Part shown: positions 1 through 7,843 of the stretch, piece by piece
Position numbering within the stretch: position 1 is the stretch's first letter
How the letters are laid out: the number at the start of each line of letters is the position of its first letter
NCBI GenBank assembly: GCA_019636915.1
Contig: JAHBWQ010000012.1
Span: 1-42,344, forward strand
DNA length: 42,344 nucleotides
Source of the DNA: Nitrospira sp.
GTDB taxonomy: Bacteria > Nitrospirota > Nitrospiria > Nitrospirales > Nitrospiraceae
Reading direction: 5' to 3'
Translations under genes and position numbers: made by a program
Notes under the pieces: model-generated
The model's database searches: none
The model's input: only the letters and a program-made list of their open reading frames with translations
Told to the model about the DNA's origin: nothing

Positions 1-267
1 CGAGGGGAACAGCTCATCGTTCACGAACCGCATGAGCGGTTCGCCGGTGATGCCTTCAGGGTCCGCCGCCCAGATGCGCCACTGAAACTTCTTCGGGATG
101 GGCGATCGATAATCCTTCTGCATCGCTTCCAGTTCGAGGTCCTGATCATCGATAATCTTGAGGAAAAACATCCAGCAGAGCTGAGAGATGCGCTGCGCGT
201 CTCCATCGACACCGCTGTCCTGGCGCATGATGTCTTGGATCGATTTGACGGTGTTGCGAACAGACAT
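1..267 (-). CDS. hsdM: Type I restriction-modification methyltransferase subunit HsdM, N-terminal fragment (runs off the window)
   Basis: HsdM is the N6-adenine methyltransferase and core subunit of a type I R-M enzyme. Only the first 89 codons lie in the window; the gene continues past base 1 with no stop. The start is ATG at 267, 3 bp after the hsdR stop, so the two genes are co-transcribed. The translation begins MSVRNTVKSIQDIMRQDSG and contains the stretch QRISQLCWMFFLKIIDDQD, typical of the HsdM helical N-terminal domain (about residues 1-89). The SAM-binding and NPPY motifs would lie outside. An hsdS specificity gene is expected further on but cannot be seen. Confidence 0.85.
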   Translation of the reverse strand, partial: MSVRNTVKSIQDIMRQDSGVDGDAQRISQLCWMFFLKIIDDQDLELEAMQKDYRSPIPKKFQWRIWAADPEGITGEPLMRFVNDELFPS

Positions 268-270
268 GAG

Positions 271-2739
271 TTAGGCGGCTCCCTGATAGAGGGCTGATTG
301 CAGCTCGTGGACGGCCTGTTCAAAACCAGGCCGTCCGCCGAACGTCTTGAGCAGCTCAATCGGCGTTCCCATGGTATCGAACGGCGAGATCTTGAGGATC
401 TGCGGATCGTCCAGGCTGGTGACACCTTCGTCCTGATACTTCTGAAGCAAGGCTTCCAGTACGGCTCTGGCTTGCTTGCCGTATTTGGTAAAGACATCAC
501 GCTTGCGGACATTCTCCACCCGCTCTCGTCGCGTGAGCGGCGGTTGATCGAAGACCACATGGCAGATGAGGTCAAAGGGATCGAGATCCTTGCCCACTTC
601 CTCGGCCAGCGGTTCGAGCAACACGCCTTCCTGTTCCAGCTCATCAATGATGGCTTGTTTCCGCTCGGCGCTGTTCCATCGTTTCAGGAACGATGTGAGG
701 CTAACATAGCGTTTCCGAAGCGTCTTCTTGGTGTAGTCCCGCAGGGTTTCGGTCACGAGCTTGCCGTATTCGTCGAGATACTCGACCCGCTCCGCGATGA
801 CGCTGACCTCGTCGCCGTGAATGTAATACTTGCGCGGTTGAGTCCCTCCGGGCGGGATGGTGATGTCCAGTTTGTAAGGATCATCGACAATCTGCTCATC
901 GTCCCCCGGTTTGGAAGGAATCGGATCGTCCTCATCTCCCGAGGGAGGTAGATCATCAGGCGGCGAAACCGGATCATCCTTGCCCGGTTCATAGATTTGC
1001 ACCGGCTCGCCGTCGAAATCAGGGTCGGCAAAATGATTGGTCGCCTTCCGGAAGTCGATGAGGGTGAAGTAGTACTTTTTGGTGTCTTCATGCACACGCG
1101 TCCCTCGCCCGACGATCTGTTTGAACTCGGTCATGGAGCCGACTTCCCGGTCGAGTACGATCACGCGGCAGGTCTGGGCATCCACCCCGGTGGACAGCAA
1201 TCGCGAAGTCGTGACGATCACCGGATATTTCGCTTCCGGATCGATGAAGTTCCCGAGCTGGGCGGTGCCTTCGGCGTCGTCGCCGGTGATCCGCATGACA
1301 TAGCGCTCGTTCTGCTGGACCAGGTCTGGATTCTCGTTGATTAAGGCCTGACGCATCCGGGCGGCATGCTCAACATCGACGCAAAAGACGATGGTCTTCT
1401 GGAAGCGGTCGCCGCTTTCCTTCAGGAACTCGGTCACCTTGCGGGCCACGCGCTTCGTCCGCTCGTCGATCACCAGGTTCCGATCGTAATCTTTCTGGTT
1501 GTAGATCCGGTCTTCGATTTCCTGACCGTATTTGTCGACCTCTCCTTTAGCCGGGCGGTAGCCCTCTACATCCACGTCGAGATGCACCTTCACTACTTTA
1601 TAGGGCGCCAGAAAGCCGTCGCGGATGCCTTCCTTCAGCGAATAGGTGAAGACGGGTTTGCCGAAGTAGTGGATGTTGGACACATAAGCGGTTTCTTTCG
1701 GCGTGGCGGTGAGCCCGATCTTGGTGGCGCTGGAGAAGTGGTCGAGAATCTCCCGCCAGGCTGAGTCCGCCGCCGCACTGCCGCGGTGACATTCGTCGAT
1801 CACGATAAGATCGAAGAAGTCTCGCGAAAGTTCCCGATACAGCTTCTGGCTGTCCTCCGGCCCGGTGATAGCCTGATAGAGTCCGAGATAGATTTCATAG
1901 GAGGTATCGATCCGTCGATACTTCTTGTTCACGGCCAGGGGAAGATCGACGACCGTGCCGTCCGCTCGTTCGATCGTCTTTGACCCGGTGCTGAGTTTGG
2001 CCATGGTCTTGCCGAAGGGGCGGAAGTCGTTGACCATCGTTTGATCGATCAGTACATTGCGGTCCGCGAGATAGAGAATGCGTTTCTTGCGCCCAGCCTT
2101 CCAGAGACGCCAGATGATTTGAAACGCCGTGTAGGTTTTGCCGGTGCCGGTCGCCATGACCAAGAGCAGACGATTCTGCCCTTTGGCGATGGCCTCGATG
2201 GTCTTGTTAATGGCGATGCGTTGATAGTAGCGCGGCTCTTTGCCGCTGGCGTCGTCATGGTAATTCTGAAGGACGATCTCTTCCTGAGCCGGTGCCAGAC
2301 CTTTCCAGACACGGTACTTCCTCCAGAGATCTTCAGGCTTGGGAAACGCCCTCAGCGGAAGATCGGATTCCCGTTCCCCGCTTTGGCCGGTGCGATCGTG
2401 AAAAACGAAACCGTCGCCGTTTGAGGAAAACACGAAGGGAATATCCAGCGTCTCGGCATACTCCAGACCCTGCTGCATCCCGCCACCGACAGGATGGTTG
2501 TTGTCTTTTTCCTCAATGAGGGCGATGGGAATGTTCGGCTTATAGTAAAGAATGTAGTCGGCAAACTTGGCCTTACCGCGAGTGACAAGCTTCCCCCGGA
2601 CAATGATCCGCCCCTTGGTGAAGTAGACCTGCTCGCGGATTTGTGACAGGAGATCCCAGCCAGACTCTTGCACGGCTGGCGTAATAAACTTTGTGCAGAT
2701 GTCTCGTTCACTGAGGGATTTCTTGTCGAGGTCTGCCAT
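271..2739 (-). CDS. hsdR: Type I restriction enzyme R subunit HsdR (EcoEI-like)
   Basis: HsdR is the ATP-dependent DNA translocase and nuclease subunit of a type I restriction complex. The 822-residue protein starts with an HSDR_N nuclease-like domain (about 1-150, with IALIEEKDN as the PD-(D/E)xK-like motif). SF2 helicase motifs follow: Walker A MATGTGKT near residue 196, DECHRG as the DEAD-box equivalent and LTATP as motif III. A helicase C domain holds QIVGRGTR as motif VI. An acidic, proline-rich linker (about 585-640) precedes an EcoEI_R-type C-terminal domain. The ATG at 2739 has GGGAG about 9 nt upstream. The length is short compared with EcoKI-type HsdR (over 1000 aa) but usual for the EcoEI group. 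Transcription order is R then M. Confidence 0.93.
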   Translation of the reverse strand: MADLDKKSLSERDICTKFITPAVQESGWDLLSQIREQVYFTKGRIIVRGKLVTRGKAKFADYILYYKPNIPIALIEEKDNNHPVGGGMQQGLEYAETLDIPFVFSSNGDGFVFHDRTGQSGERESDLPLRAFPKPEDLWRKYRVWKGLAPAQEEIVLQNYHDDASGKEPRYYQRIAINKTIEAIAKGQNRLLLVMATGTGKTYTAFQIIWRLWKAGRKKRILYLADRNVLIDQTMVNDFRPFGKTMAKLSTGSKTIERADGTVVDLPLAVNKKYRRIDTSYEIYLGLYQAITGPEDSQKLYRELSRDFFDLIVIDECHRGSAAADSAWREILDHFSSATKIGLTATPKETAYVSNIHYFGKPVFTYSLKEGIRDGFLAPYKVVKVHLDVDVEGYRPAKGEVDKYGQEIEDRIYNQKDYDRNLVIDERTKRVARKVTEFLKESGDRFQKTIVFCVDVEHAARMRQALINENPDLVQQNERYVMRITGDDAEGTAQLGNFIDPEAKYPVIVTTSRLLSTGVDAQTCRVIVLDREVGSMTEFKQIVGRGTRVHEDTKKYYFTLIDFRKATNHFADPDFDGEPVQIYEPGKDDPVSPPDDLPPSGDEDDPIPSKPGDDEQIVDDPYKLDITIPPGGTQPRKYYIHGDEVSVIAERVEYLDEYGKLVTETLRDYTKKTLRKRYVSLTSFLKRWNSAERKQAIIDELEQEGVLLEPLAEEVGKDLDPFDLICHVVFDQPPLTRRERVENVRKRDVFTKYGKQARAVLEALLQKYQDEGVTSLDDPQILKISPFDTMGTPIELLKTFGGRPGFEQAVHELQSALYQGAA

Positions 2740-3038
2740 CCAGGAAATCTCCCATTGCTCCAGAATTTTCCGCCGAAGGATACCCTTTCCCCTTCAAGAA
2801 TGCATCTCGCCTGGGGGGACGTAAGACCTAAAAAGTGAAGTGTGAAACGTAGGGGGACTTGAAAGACTGAAGCCCGGGGGCTCGGGGAAGGGCTGAGTAT
2901 CGAGTACTGAGGACTGAGTCATCGGAAAAACGCTGGGGACTGAGTGCTCAGTAGATCAAGAAGAGTGGCGCGAGCCCTCTCCACCGACTGCTGTCATCTC
3001 GCTGACTGGAGACTTACTCCGATGGGCCGACGAACCAT
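2740..3038. other. Intergenic region between higA and hsdR with repeated CTGAG words
   Basis: There is no plausible gene in these roughly 300 bp. The segment 2890-2955 has several copies of CTGAGT/ACTGAG (near 2893, 2906, 2913 and 2939) and one perfect dyad at 2939-2952. The part nearest hsdR should contain its promoter, but I could not pick a convincing -35/-10 pair. Confidence 0.5.
2939..2952. repeat. Perfect inverted repeat ACTGAG-TG-CTCAGT
   Basis: Two 6-bp arms separated by 2 bp form a dyad in the gap between the toxin-antitoxin genes and the restriction locus. It sits within a cluster of direct CTGAG repeats. It could be a protein-binding site or part of a REP-like intergenic repeat; the sequence alone does not decide this. 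Confidence 0.45.
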
Positions 3039-3377
3039 TCACGCAGTTTTCAGTTTCTTGGCCTCGGTGACTGGGACAAATCGAATCTCTACCCGTTGCT
3101 TCAGCGCAGACGCGATGCGGTTCAACATGGCAAGAGAATGTCCGGCATACTCGGCATCTTCCAGTCTACAAATGGCTGACGCCGTGGTTCCCACCAGTTT
3201 CGCCAATTGTCGCTGGGTCAACCCCGCTCCAAGGCGTAACGCTGTCAGCTTCCGTGCGACACTGTCGTTGACCCGTGCCTCCTCAAGACCTCTCACCCGT
3301 TCCGGCCTGCCTTCGTAATACCGTCGGTAGAGAATCTGCACGGCATCCGAGGTCGTTGTGCGTTTACGTTTTGCCAT
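3039..3377 (-). CDS. XRE-family antitoxin (HigA-like)
   Basis: This is a small DNA-binding protein of 112 residues from the ATG at 3377. A GTG at 3383 would give 114 residues, but GGAGG lies 7 nt before the ATG, which favours the shorter form. A helix-turn-helix XRE domain covers about residues 45-100, with the motif LTQRQLAKLVGTTASAICRL. It follows directly on a HigB/Gp49-type toxin gene, the toxin-first order typical of HigBA systems. In that family the antitoxin neutralises the toxin and represses its own promoter. The antitoxin frame is intact while the toxin frame is broken, so it may persist as a solitary regulator. Confidence 0.82.
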   Translation of the reverse strand: MAKRKRTTTSDAVQILYRRYYEGRPERVRGLEEARVNDSVARKLTALRLGAGLTQRQLAKLVGTTASAICRLEDAEYAGHSLAMLNRIASALKQRVEIRFVPVTEAKKLKTA

Positions 3378-3379
3378 GG

Positions 3380-3747
3380 TCACTCCTCCCGATACGTATG
3401 CGTGTACGGATCCCGTTCAAAGCACCGCTTTCTCTCTAGAGCCACTTGAATGTCCTTTGTCGGCACTTCACGTTCCTTGGCAAGACCGTGAGCCAGGACT
3501 GCCGCCATTCGGCCATGAAAGAAGTACAGGATCCGATAGTTCATCCCCTCCCGCCCAATTCGCAATTCATAGATCCCGTTTCGCAAGAGATCCGCTTCAG
3601 GCCGCCGCAGCTCATGACCGAGCTCTCGCAGCCGTTCGATCTTCACGACACACTTGTCTTGAATCTTGCAGGGAGCGTGTCGAGCCACTCCAACACCGGA
3701 ACGCTGCCTTCCCGCTCCCGATAGAAGACGACTCGTGTTCTCGGCAA
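3380..3747 (-). pseudogene. HigB/Gp49-type RelE-superfamily toxin with a one-base frameshift
   Basis: Two reading frames together give a complete toxin of about 122 residues. From a TTG at 3747, with GGGAGG 8 nt upstream and an in-frame stop just before, the first frame reads LPRTRVVFYREREGSVPVLE and goes on to EWLDTLPA. It then loses register at about 3667/3668. The next frame continues KIQDKCVVKIERLRELGHEL and ends with the family-typical DPYTHTYREE. One base, most simply a C in a GCC-AAG context, seems missing. A single open frame does span 3380-3817, but its first part makes unrelated sequence. The family consists of ribosome-dependent mRNA endonucleases. Either the toxin is inactivated or the base is a sequencing error. 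The stop lies just before the antitoxin start. Confidence 0.75.
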
Positions 3748-3817
3748 TCTCTTGGCCTCCCACTAATACATCTCGCATGTTCTCATATTTGTGACTATGC
3801 TTCAAGAGCCAAGACAC

Positions 3818-4056
3818 ACGGCTCCGTCCCTGATGTAGAGGTGATTAGGCCGAATGCTGAGGGTTGGGAACTGCCTCAGATGAGCCGGTAGCGGCCGAAC
3901 TGGTTGCTGGTTTGCCTGCTCAACGGCAACAAGAATGTTGGCGCCGGCTCATGGCAAGCAAAACGGGAACGTGCCGCAGTATCCTCATGGCCGGTGCCGG
4001 TCCCCTCGGAGTAAAATCGTCGCGCGCGCGGAGTTTTCACTCAGGAGCACGGACCG
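3818..4056. other. Divergent intergenic region (higBA / M90 peptidase)
   Basis: About 240 bp separate the minus-strand toxin-antitoxin pair from the plus-strand peptidase. It should hold both promoters. No clear sigma-70 pair or operator could be chosen by eye. CAGGAG at about 4042-4047 is the ribosome-binding site of the peptidase. Confidence 0.3.
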
Positions 4057-5037
4057 ATGTTGGTGACGCCGGAGATAAATACGCATAATCGCCGGGAGGC
4101 GCTGATCGCTGCCGGATTGGCGGCGCTCGCGGCGGCATGGCTGGGCTGGCTCTTCCCCGTGCTGTGGCTCCTCGCCGGGCTGAGTCCTCTTGCCTACTGG
4201 TGGGTGCGCCGGCGCTGTCTCCGGCGGCTGGCGGTGATGCGGCAGCCGTTTCCGGTTGCATGGGAGACGATTCTGCACACGCACGTGGCGTTCTTTCGGG
4301 CCCTGGACGAGACGGGCCAGGTGCGGTTTCGGCAACTGGTGCAGCTCTTCCTCAGTGAGGTCCGGATCACGGGGATTCGTACGGAGGTGGACGACACCGT
4401 CAGGGTGCTGGTCGCGGCGAGCGCGGTGATTCCGACCTTTGGATTTCAGGATTGGGCTTACCACCGGCTGCACGAAGTGCTGATCTACCCGGACGCATTC
4501 GACGACGCCTACCGGACCACCGGGGGCGCGCAGGAGACAATGGTGGGGATGGCTGGGCTGCACCATTTGAGCGGGGTGATGATTCTCTCGAAGCCGGCGT
4601 TACTCGCGGGATTCGATCATCCGTCCGGGCATCACCATGTGGGGGTACACGAGTTCGCGCACTTGGTCGAGCGGGAGACACGTGAGTATGGAATCCCGCC
4701 GGAAGTGCCCTGGATGGCGGTGCGGCAGTGGATGCGGTTTGTGACGCAGGAGCTCGCCCATCCGTCACGGCAACGGGCCAGGCTGAATGCCTATGCCTAT
4801 ACGAACGAGCATGAATTCTTCGCGGTGCTGGCCGAATATTTCTTCACCTCGCCCGCGTCTCTAGAACGACGAGACCCGGCTCTGTATGCACTCATGCGAG
4901 ACCTGTTTCACCAGGACCCGCGAGCACTGCTTGGCCTGGCTCCCCGTCCAGCCGGCGGCCTCGGCCGCAACGCCCCCTGTCCTTGCGGCAGCGGAAAGAA
5001 ATATAAACACTGTTGTCTCGCCAAAGCCGGCTCGTGA
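4057..5037 (+). CDS. MtfA-type zinc peptidase (M90) with C-terminal SEC-C motif
   Basis: The 326-residue protein is related to MtfA, a zinc aminopeptidase that in E. coli interacts with the glucose-PTS regulator Mlc. Two hydrophobic segments (about 15-31 and 32-48) form an N-terminal membrane hairpin. The M90 domain spans about 60-280 and contains the HExxH zinc motif as HEFAH, preceded by HHHVGV. A downstream NEHEFFAVLAEYFF supplies the expected acidic ligand. Uniquely, the last 25 residues are a SEC-C motif (GRNAPCPCGSGKKYKHCC), a zinc-binding element found at the end of SecA. CAGGAG lies 9 nt before the ATG. Substrate and partner are unknown; the fusion suggests recruitment to another protein or to ribosome/translocon components. 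Confidence 0.85.
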   Translation: MLVTPEINTHNRREALIAAGLAALAAAWLGWLFPVLWLLAGLSPLAYWWVRRRCLRRLAVMRQPFPVAWETILHTHVAFFRALDETGQVRFRQLVQLFLSEVRITGIRTEVDDTVRVLVAASAVIPTFGFQDWAYHRLHEVLIYPDAFDDAYRTTGGAQETMVGMAGLHHLSGVMILSKPALLAGFDHPSGHHHVGVHEFAHLVERETREYGIPPEVPWMAVRQWMRFVTQELAHPSRQRARLNAYAYTNEHEFFAVLAEYFFTSPASLERRDPALYALMRDLFHQDPRALLGLAPRPAGGLGRNAPCPCGSGKKYKHCCLAKAGS

Positions 5038-5153
5038 TCACAACGCCTCTCTTTCTGAGGACAGAGCGCGTACGGCCCTTCAACTAGCCCAGGACAGGCT
5101 GATGGCAAGAACGGAGACGACGAGACGAGCGAGAAATGCGCGAGGAGTGGGAC

Positions 5154-5170
5154 GGGCGTGCTGAGCGCCC
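5154..5170. terminator. Possible hairpin in the convergent gap
   Basis: GGGCG and CGCCC arms flank a 7-nt loop. The hairpin is 24 bp beyond the stop of the minus-strand beta-barrel gene and about 115 bp beyond the stop of the plus-strand peptidase. There is no T-run on either strand, so an intrinsic terminator role is only a guess. Confidence 0.25.
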
Positions 5171-5193
5171 CCGGAAATGCTGTCGCTACGTTC

Positions 5194-5853
5194 CTAGAAA
5201 TGATACGCAAGGCCGCCCATGAACCAATTAGTCCGGAGGTCGCCTTCGAAGTGATGGTCGGAGAACTCGACCATCGCCCGGGCATGTTTATATTCGGTGA
5301 AGAACGCGACATGCTGCATCACAAACATTTTCACACCGACAACCACATTGAATACCGGATACACATCCGTTTCGTCTTGAGGCGCAGTCCGCAGCCGCGA
5401 GAGGCCGAGCCCTCCGCCCACTCCCAGGTAAGGTTGGACTTGTGATCCCGGATAGCGCGCGATGAGGTTCACTGTCATGTGATTGACCGAGAGGCCGACA
5501 CCAGGGGTTCGGCCGTTTTGCTGCGTGACGCCCAAGATGGGCGCACCGGCTCTGATTGATTGTTCTGCAATATTCGCATCGCTGTGTGAAAAGTCGAATT
5601 CCAGGCCCAGCCACCGTAGCTTGCCGTTAAAGAGATGCCCGATTTTGACGCCGAACGCTGCTTGTTTGTTGAGGTCCAGATCGTTTGACGTCACCCCGCT
5701 GAAATTGCCGGTTCCCCGAACGTCGGCCAGATCTTGAGGGAATTGGAAGCCGCCCTGACCGGCAAGATACCACTCAGCTCGACTCGTCTCAGACCAGGCG
5801 AGCACCCACAGCCCCAGCAGGAGCAGACTCACAAACAGTGATCGACGACACAT
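5194..5853 (-). CDS. Small outer-membrane beta-barrel protein
   Basis: A protein of 219 residues. It has a signal peptide (MCRRS, hydrophobic core LFVSLLLLGLWVLAW, cleavage probably after SRA at about residue 26). Alternating hydrophobic strands follow, and the C-terminal residues GGLAYHF end in the aromatic residue recognised by the BAM machinery. The pattern suits an eight-stranded OmpA/OmpW/PagL-like barrel with a glycine-rich turn (PYLGVGGGLGLSRL). GGAGG lies 6 nt before the ATG. Family-level function cannot be assigned: it could be a lipid-modifying acyloxyacyl hydrolase-like barrel or a simple structural porin-like protein. It appears monocistronic. Confidence 0.75.
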   Translation of the reverse strand: MCRRSLFVSLLLLGLWVLAWSETSRAEWYLAGQGGFQFPQDLADVRGTGNFSGVTSNDLDLNKQAAFGVKIGHLFNGKLRWLGLEFDFSHSDANIAEQSIRAGAPILGVTQQNGRTPGVGLSVNHMTVNLIARYPGSQVQPYLGVGGGLGLSRLRTAPQDETDVYPVFNVVVGVKMFVMQHVAFFTEYKHARAMVEFSDHHFEGDLRTNWFMGGLAYHF

Positions 5854-6022
5854 GACGCGCCTCCTCTCATCTTTCAGAAGAAGCGACTCACACAGCCATT
5901 CCAGATCAAGGCAGCAAAGTCGTCAGTCGCCCTGAGTATCTGTCGGATTTCGTGCAGCCTTCTTACAGAGCTTGGATCCTTGCAAGCCGAGGCCGCAATC
6001 TTGCGAGGCATTCACGTGCCAA

Positions 6023-6036
6023 GCCTCTGCGGAGGC
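6023..6036 (-). terminator. Short hairpin downstream of the symporter gene
   Basis: GCCTC-TGCG-GAGGC forms a 5-bp stem 24 bp past the symporter stop. No T-run follows, so termination is uncertain. Confidence 0.25.
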
Positions 6037-6059
6037 CTGCGCGCATCTTCTGTTGATCG

Positions 6060-7349
6060 TCACTGAGAAAATGGTTTTGTCGCCGGTGCCATCTTCCCAG
6101 CGTCGAGCAGGATGGCGACGAGCATATCACTCATGACGTTCACGCCCGAACGGGCACGGGCGATGATCCAGTCCATGGTCATGATGAGCGGAATCGCGGC
6201 CAGAATGACCTGGTCCGGCAGACCAGCGGCTGCAAGGACGAGTGGCAACACAATCATGCCGGCTTCTGGAATGCCGGCGACCCCAGCCCCGGCGATGATG
6301 GAGGCGACGACGATCACAATTTGTTTCGACAGTGGCAAGTCGTACCCCAGGGCATGGGCCAGGAACAGTGCCGCCATCGCTTCATAGAGTGTGATGCCGT
6401 CGTTATTGAGATTCGTCCCGACGCAGGCGGCCAGACGTGCTGATTGAGAAGAGACCTGCATGCGTTCGAGACAGCGAAGCGTGATCGGGACTGTCGCCAG
6501 ACTACTGTTACAGGAGAGCGCGGTCATGATGGCATCGGCCCCTTGGCCGATGTAGACGCTGGGAGATTTCTTTCCCACCAGCCATGCGACACAGGGATAG
6601 TAGAGCAGCGCATGCACCGCCAAACCGAGAAGCATGGCCACAAGAAAAATCCACAGGGTCGCGAAGACTCCGATCCCGGATTTACCGACCACATTGGCCA
6701 CCACGCCAAATACGGCGAACGGTACGACAATGATGACCCACCAGAGCACCGTCACCAGCCATCCATAGATTCTCTCAATGGCCCAGGCGATCGTATCCAG
6801 CAATCTGTAAGCCCCACCGACCCTCCTCTTCGCCCACCGCAACGCCAGGCCAAGCGTAAGGGCCAGCAGCACGACTCCGATGATGTTATTGCTCCCAAAT
6901 GGATCAGCGATCGTTCGAGGAATGTAGGCCATCAGGTCTTCGAGGGGATGCGCCGATGCCGTCAAGGCCGGCTTCAACGTCGTACCTGGTACGACTTGGA
7001 GTAGTTCCTCGACATGACCTTGCCAGGATTTGCCGGGCTGCCAGAGATTCATAATGACTAGGCCGATCACCATGGCCACTGAGACGTTGACGAGGCAAAT
7101 CATGAGGAGCTTCGCCCCCTGACGCAGCGGTAAACTGGCGCGAATCAATGAATCCACAATCGCAAAGAAGATGAGTGGAACCGCAAGGGTTTTCAGCAAC
7201 CAGACCACCCACAGTCCGAGTTTGCCCAGCTGTTCGTTGCGCAGACCGTTCAGGTAGGGCTCTTGTCCAAAGACCACGCCCAACGTGGCTCCGCACAGGA
7301 CGGCGAGGAGAACTTGAGCATAGAGGGGAAATGGACTCGTATGTGACAT
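6060..7349 (-). CDS. DAACS-family Na+/H+:carboxylate symporter
   Basis: This is a 429-residue inner-membrane transporter of the dicarboxylate/amino acid:cation symporter family (DctA/GltP/Glt-Ph fold), with about eight membrane segments and two re-entrant hairpins. The start at 7349 (MSHTSPFPLY) has TGAGG 6 nt upstream and is preferred over a longer frame. Signature elements are present but modified: NSSLATVPITL at hairpin 1 (serine-rich tip), TNLNNDGITLYEA for the NMDGT motif of TM7, and MDWIIARARSGVNVMSD in TM8. The TM8 arginine that binds the side-chain carboxylate is kept. The aspartate that binds the amino group of amino acid substrates is replaced by alanine. That favours a C4-dicarboxylate or other non-amino acid substrate. 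The neighbours give no clear substrate clue. Confidence 0.88.
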   Translation of the reverse strand: MSHTSPFPLYAQVLLAVLCGATLGVVFGQEPYLNGLRNEQLGKLGLWVVWLLKTLAVPLIFFAIVDSLIRASLPLRQGAKLLMICLVNVSVAMVIGLVIMNLWQPGKSWQGHVEELLQVVPGTTLKPALTASAHPLEDLMAYIPRTIADPFGSNNIIGVVLLALTLGLALRWAKRRVGGAYRLLDTIAWAIERIYGWLVTVLWWVIIVVPFAVFGVVANVVGKSGIGVFATLWIFLVAMLLGLAVHALLYYPCVAWLVGKKSPSVYIGQGADAIMTALSCNSSLATVPITLRCLERMQVSSQSARLAACVGTNLNNDGITLYEAMAALFLAHALGYDLPLSKQIVIVVASIIAGAGVAGIPEAGMIVLPLVLAAAGLPDQVILAAIPLIMTMDWIIARARSGVNVMSDMLVAILLDAGKMAPATKPFSQ

Positions 7350-7487
7350 CGCGAACCTCAGGTCGTGGCAGCATACATGGATGTCCACGCAAAATCATGT
7401 TTCTACGGAAGGGCTCATGAGTCCTTCATCGGAACGGCGGCGTTGGGAACTATCGCCCTGCCTGGCGCTCGCCTAAAGGAAAGAAGG

Positions 7488-7766
7488 CTAGGTCGGAATG
7501 TCTCGGTTGCCGTCGTAGGACGTGCGAGACTGGAAGGAGAATTTCACGACATCGCCGTCACGAACCGGCGAATCTTCCGAGCCGATCTTCTTATTGATGG
7601 TGATGAGCGCTTCTCGGTTCTGAATGAACAAGCGCAGCCCGCCGAGTTGAGCAGGATGAGCTTCGATGAGTTGCTTCACGGTGGTCGTCCCTAAAACGGG
7701 AATTTCGAGCTCACTCTCATCAACAACGGCTCTCAAAGTCTGACCGAAGATCTGTATGGATACCAT
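7488..7766 (-). CDS. MoaD/ThiS-like beta-grasp protein lacking terminal Gly-Gly
   Basis: From the ATG at 7766 (GGTGA 7 nt upstream) the protein has 92 residues; an alternative GTG at 7793 adds nine. The pattern MVSIQIFG..., TVKQLIEAH, then ITINKKI and VRDGDVVKF is that of small ubiquitin-like sulfur carriers such as MoaD and ThiS. Sulfur carriers end in Gly-Gly, but this one runs on after the usual end and finishes SYDGNRDIPT. It therefore either needs processing or does not carry sulfur. It follows the FAD/Fe-S dehydrogenase gene at a distance of about 77 bp on the same strand and is probably co-transcribed. No MoeB/ThiF-type activating enzyme is nearby. Confidence 0.65.
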   Translation of the reverse strand: MVSIQIFGQTLRAVVDESELEIPVLGTTTVKQLIEAHPAQLGGLRLFIQNREALITINKKIGSEDSPVRDGDVVKFSFQSRTSYDGNRDIPT

Positions 7767-7843
7767 CAGTGAGTCACCGGGCGAATCAGCCACATACTCT
7801 CAACCTGGAAGCGCGGCTACTATACACGATCTCGGAGCGTGAC

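Noticed and set aside
3748..3817. N-terminal part of the single open frame covering the HigB-like gene
   Set aside because: It reads unrelated sequence in a different frame from the true toxin N-terminus, which starts at TTG 3747 with its own ribosome-binding site.
1..3817. A new multi-gene defence island
   Set aside because: Only a standard type I R-M system and a toxin-antitoxin remnant are visible; no extra effector or accessory gene supports a new system, though the locus continues outside the window.
6444..7004. 186-codon plus-strand frame opposite the symporter
   Set aside because: Arg/His/Asp-rich antisense reading with no initiation signal.
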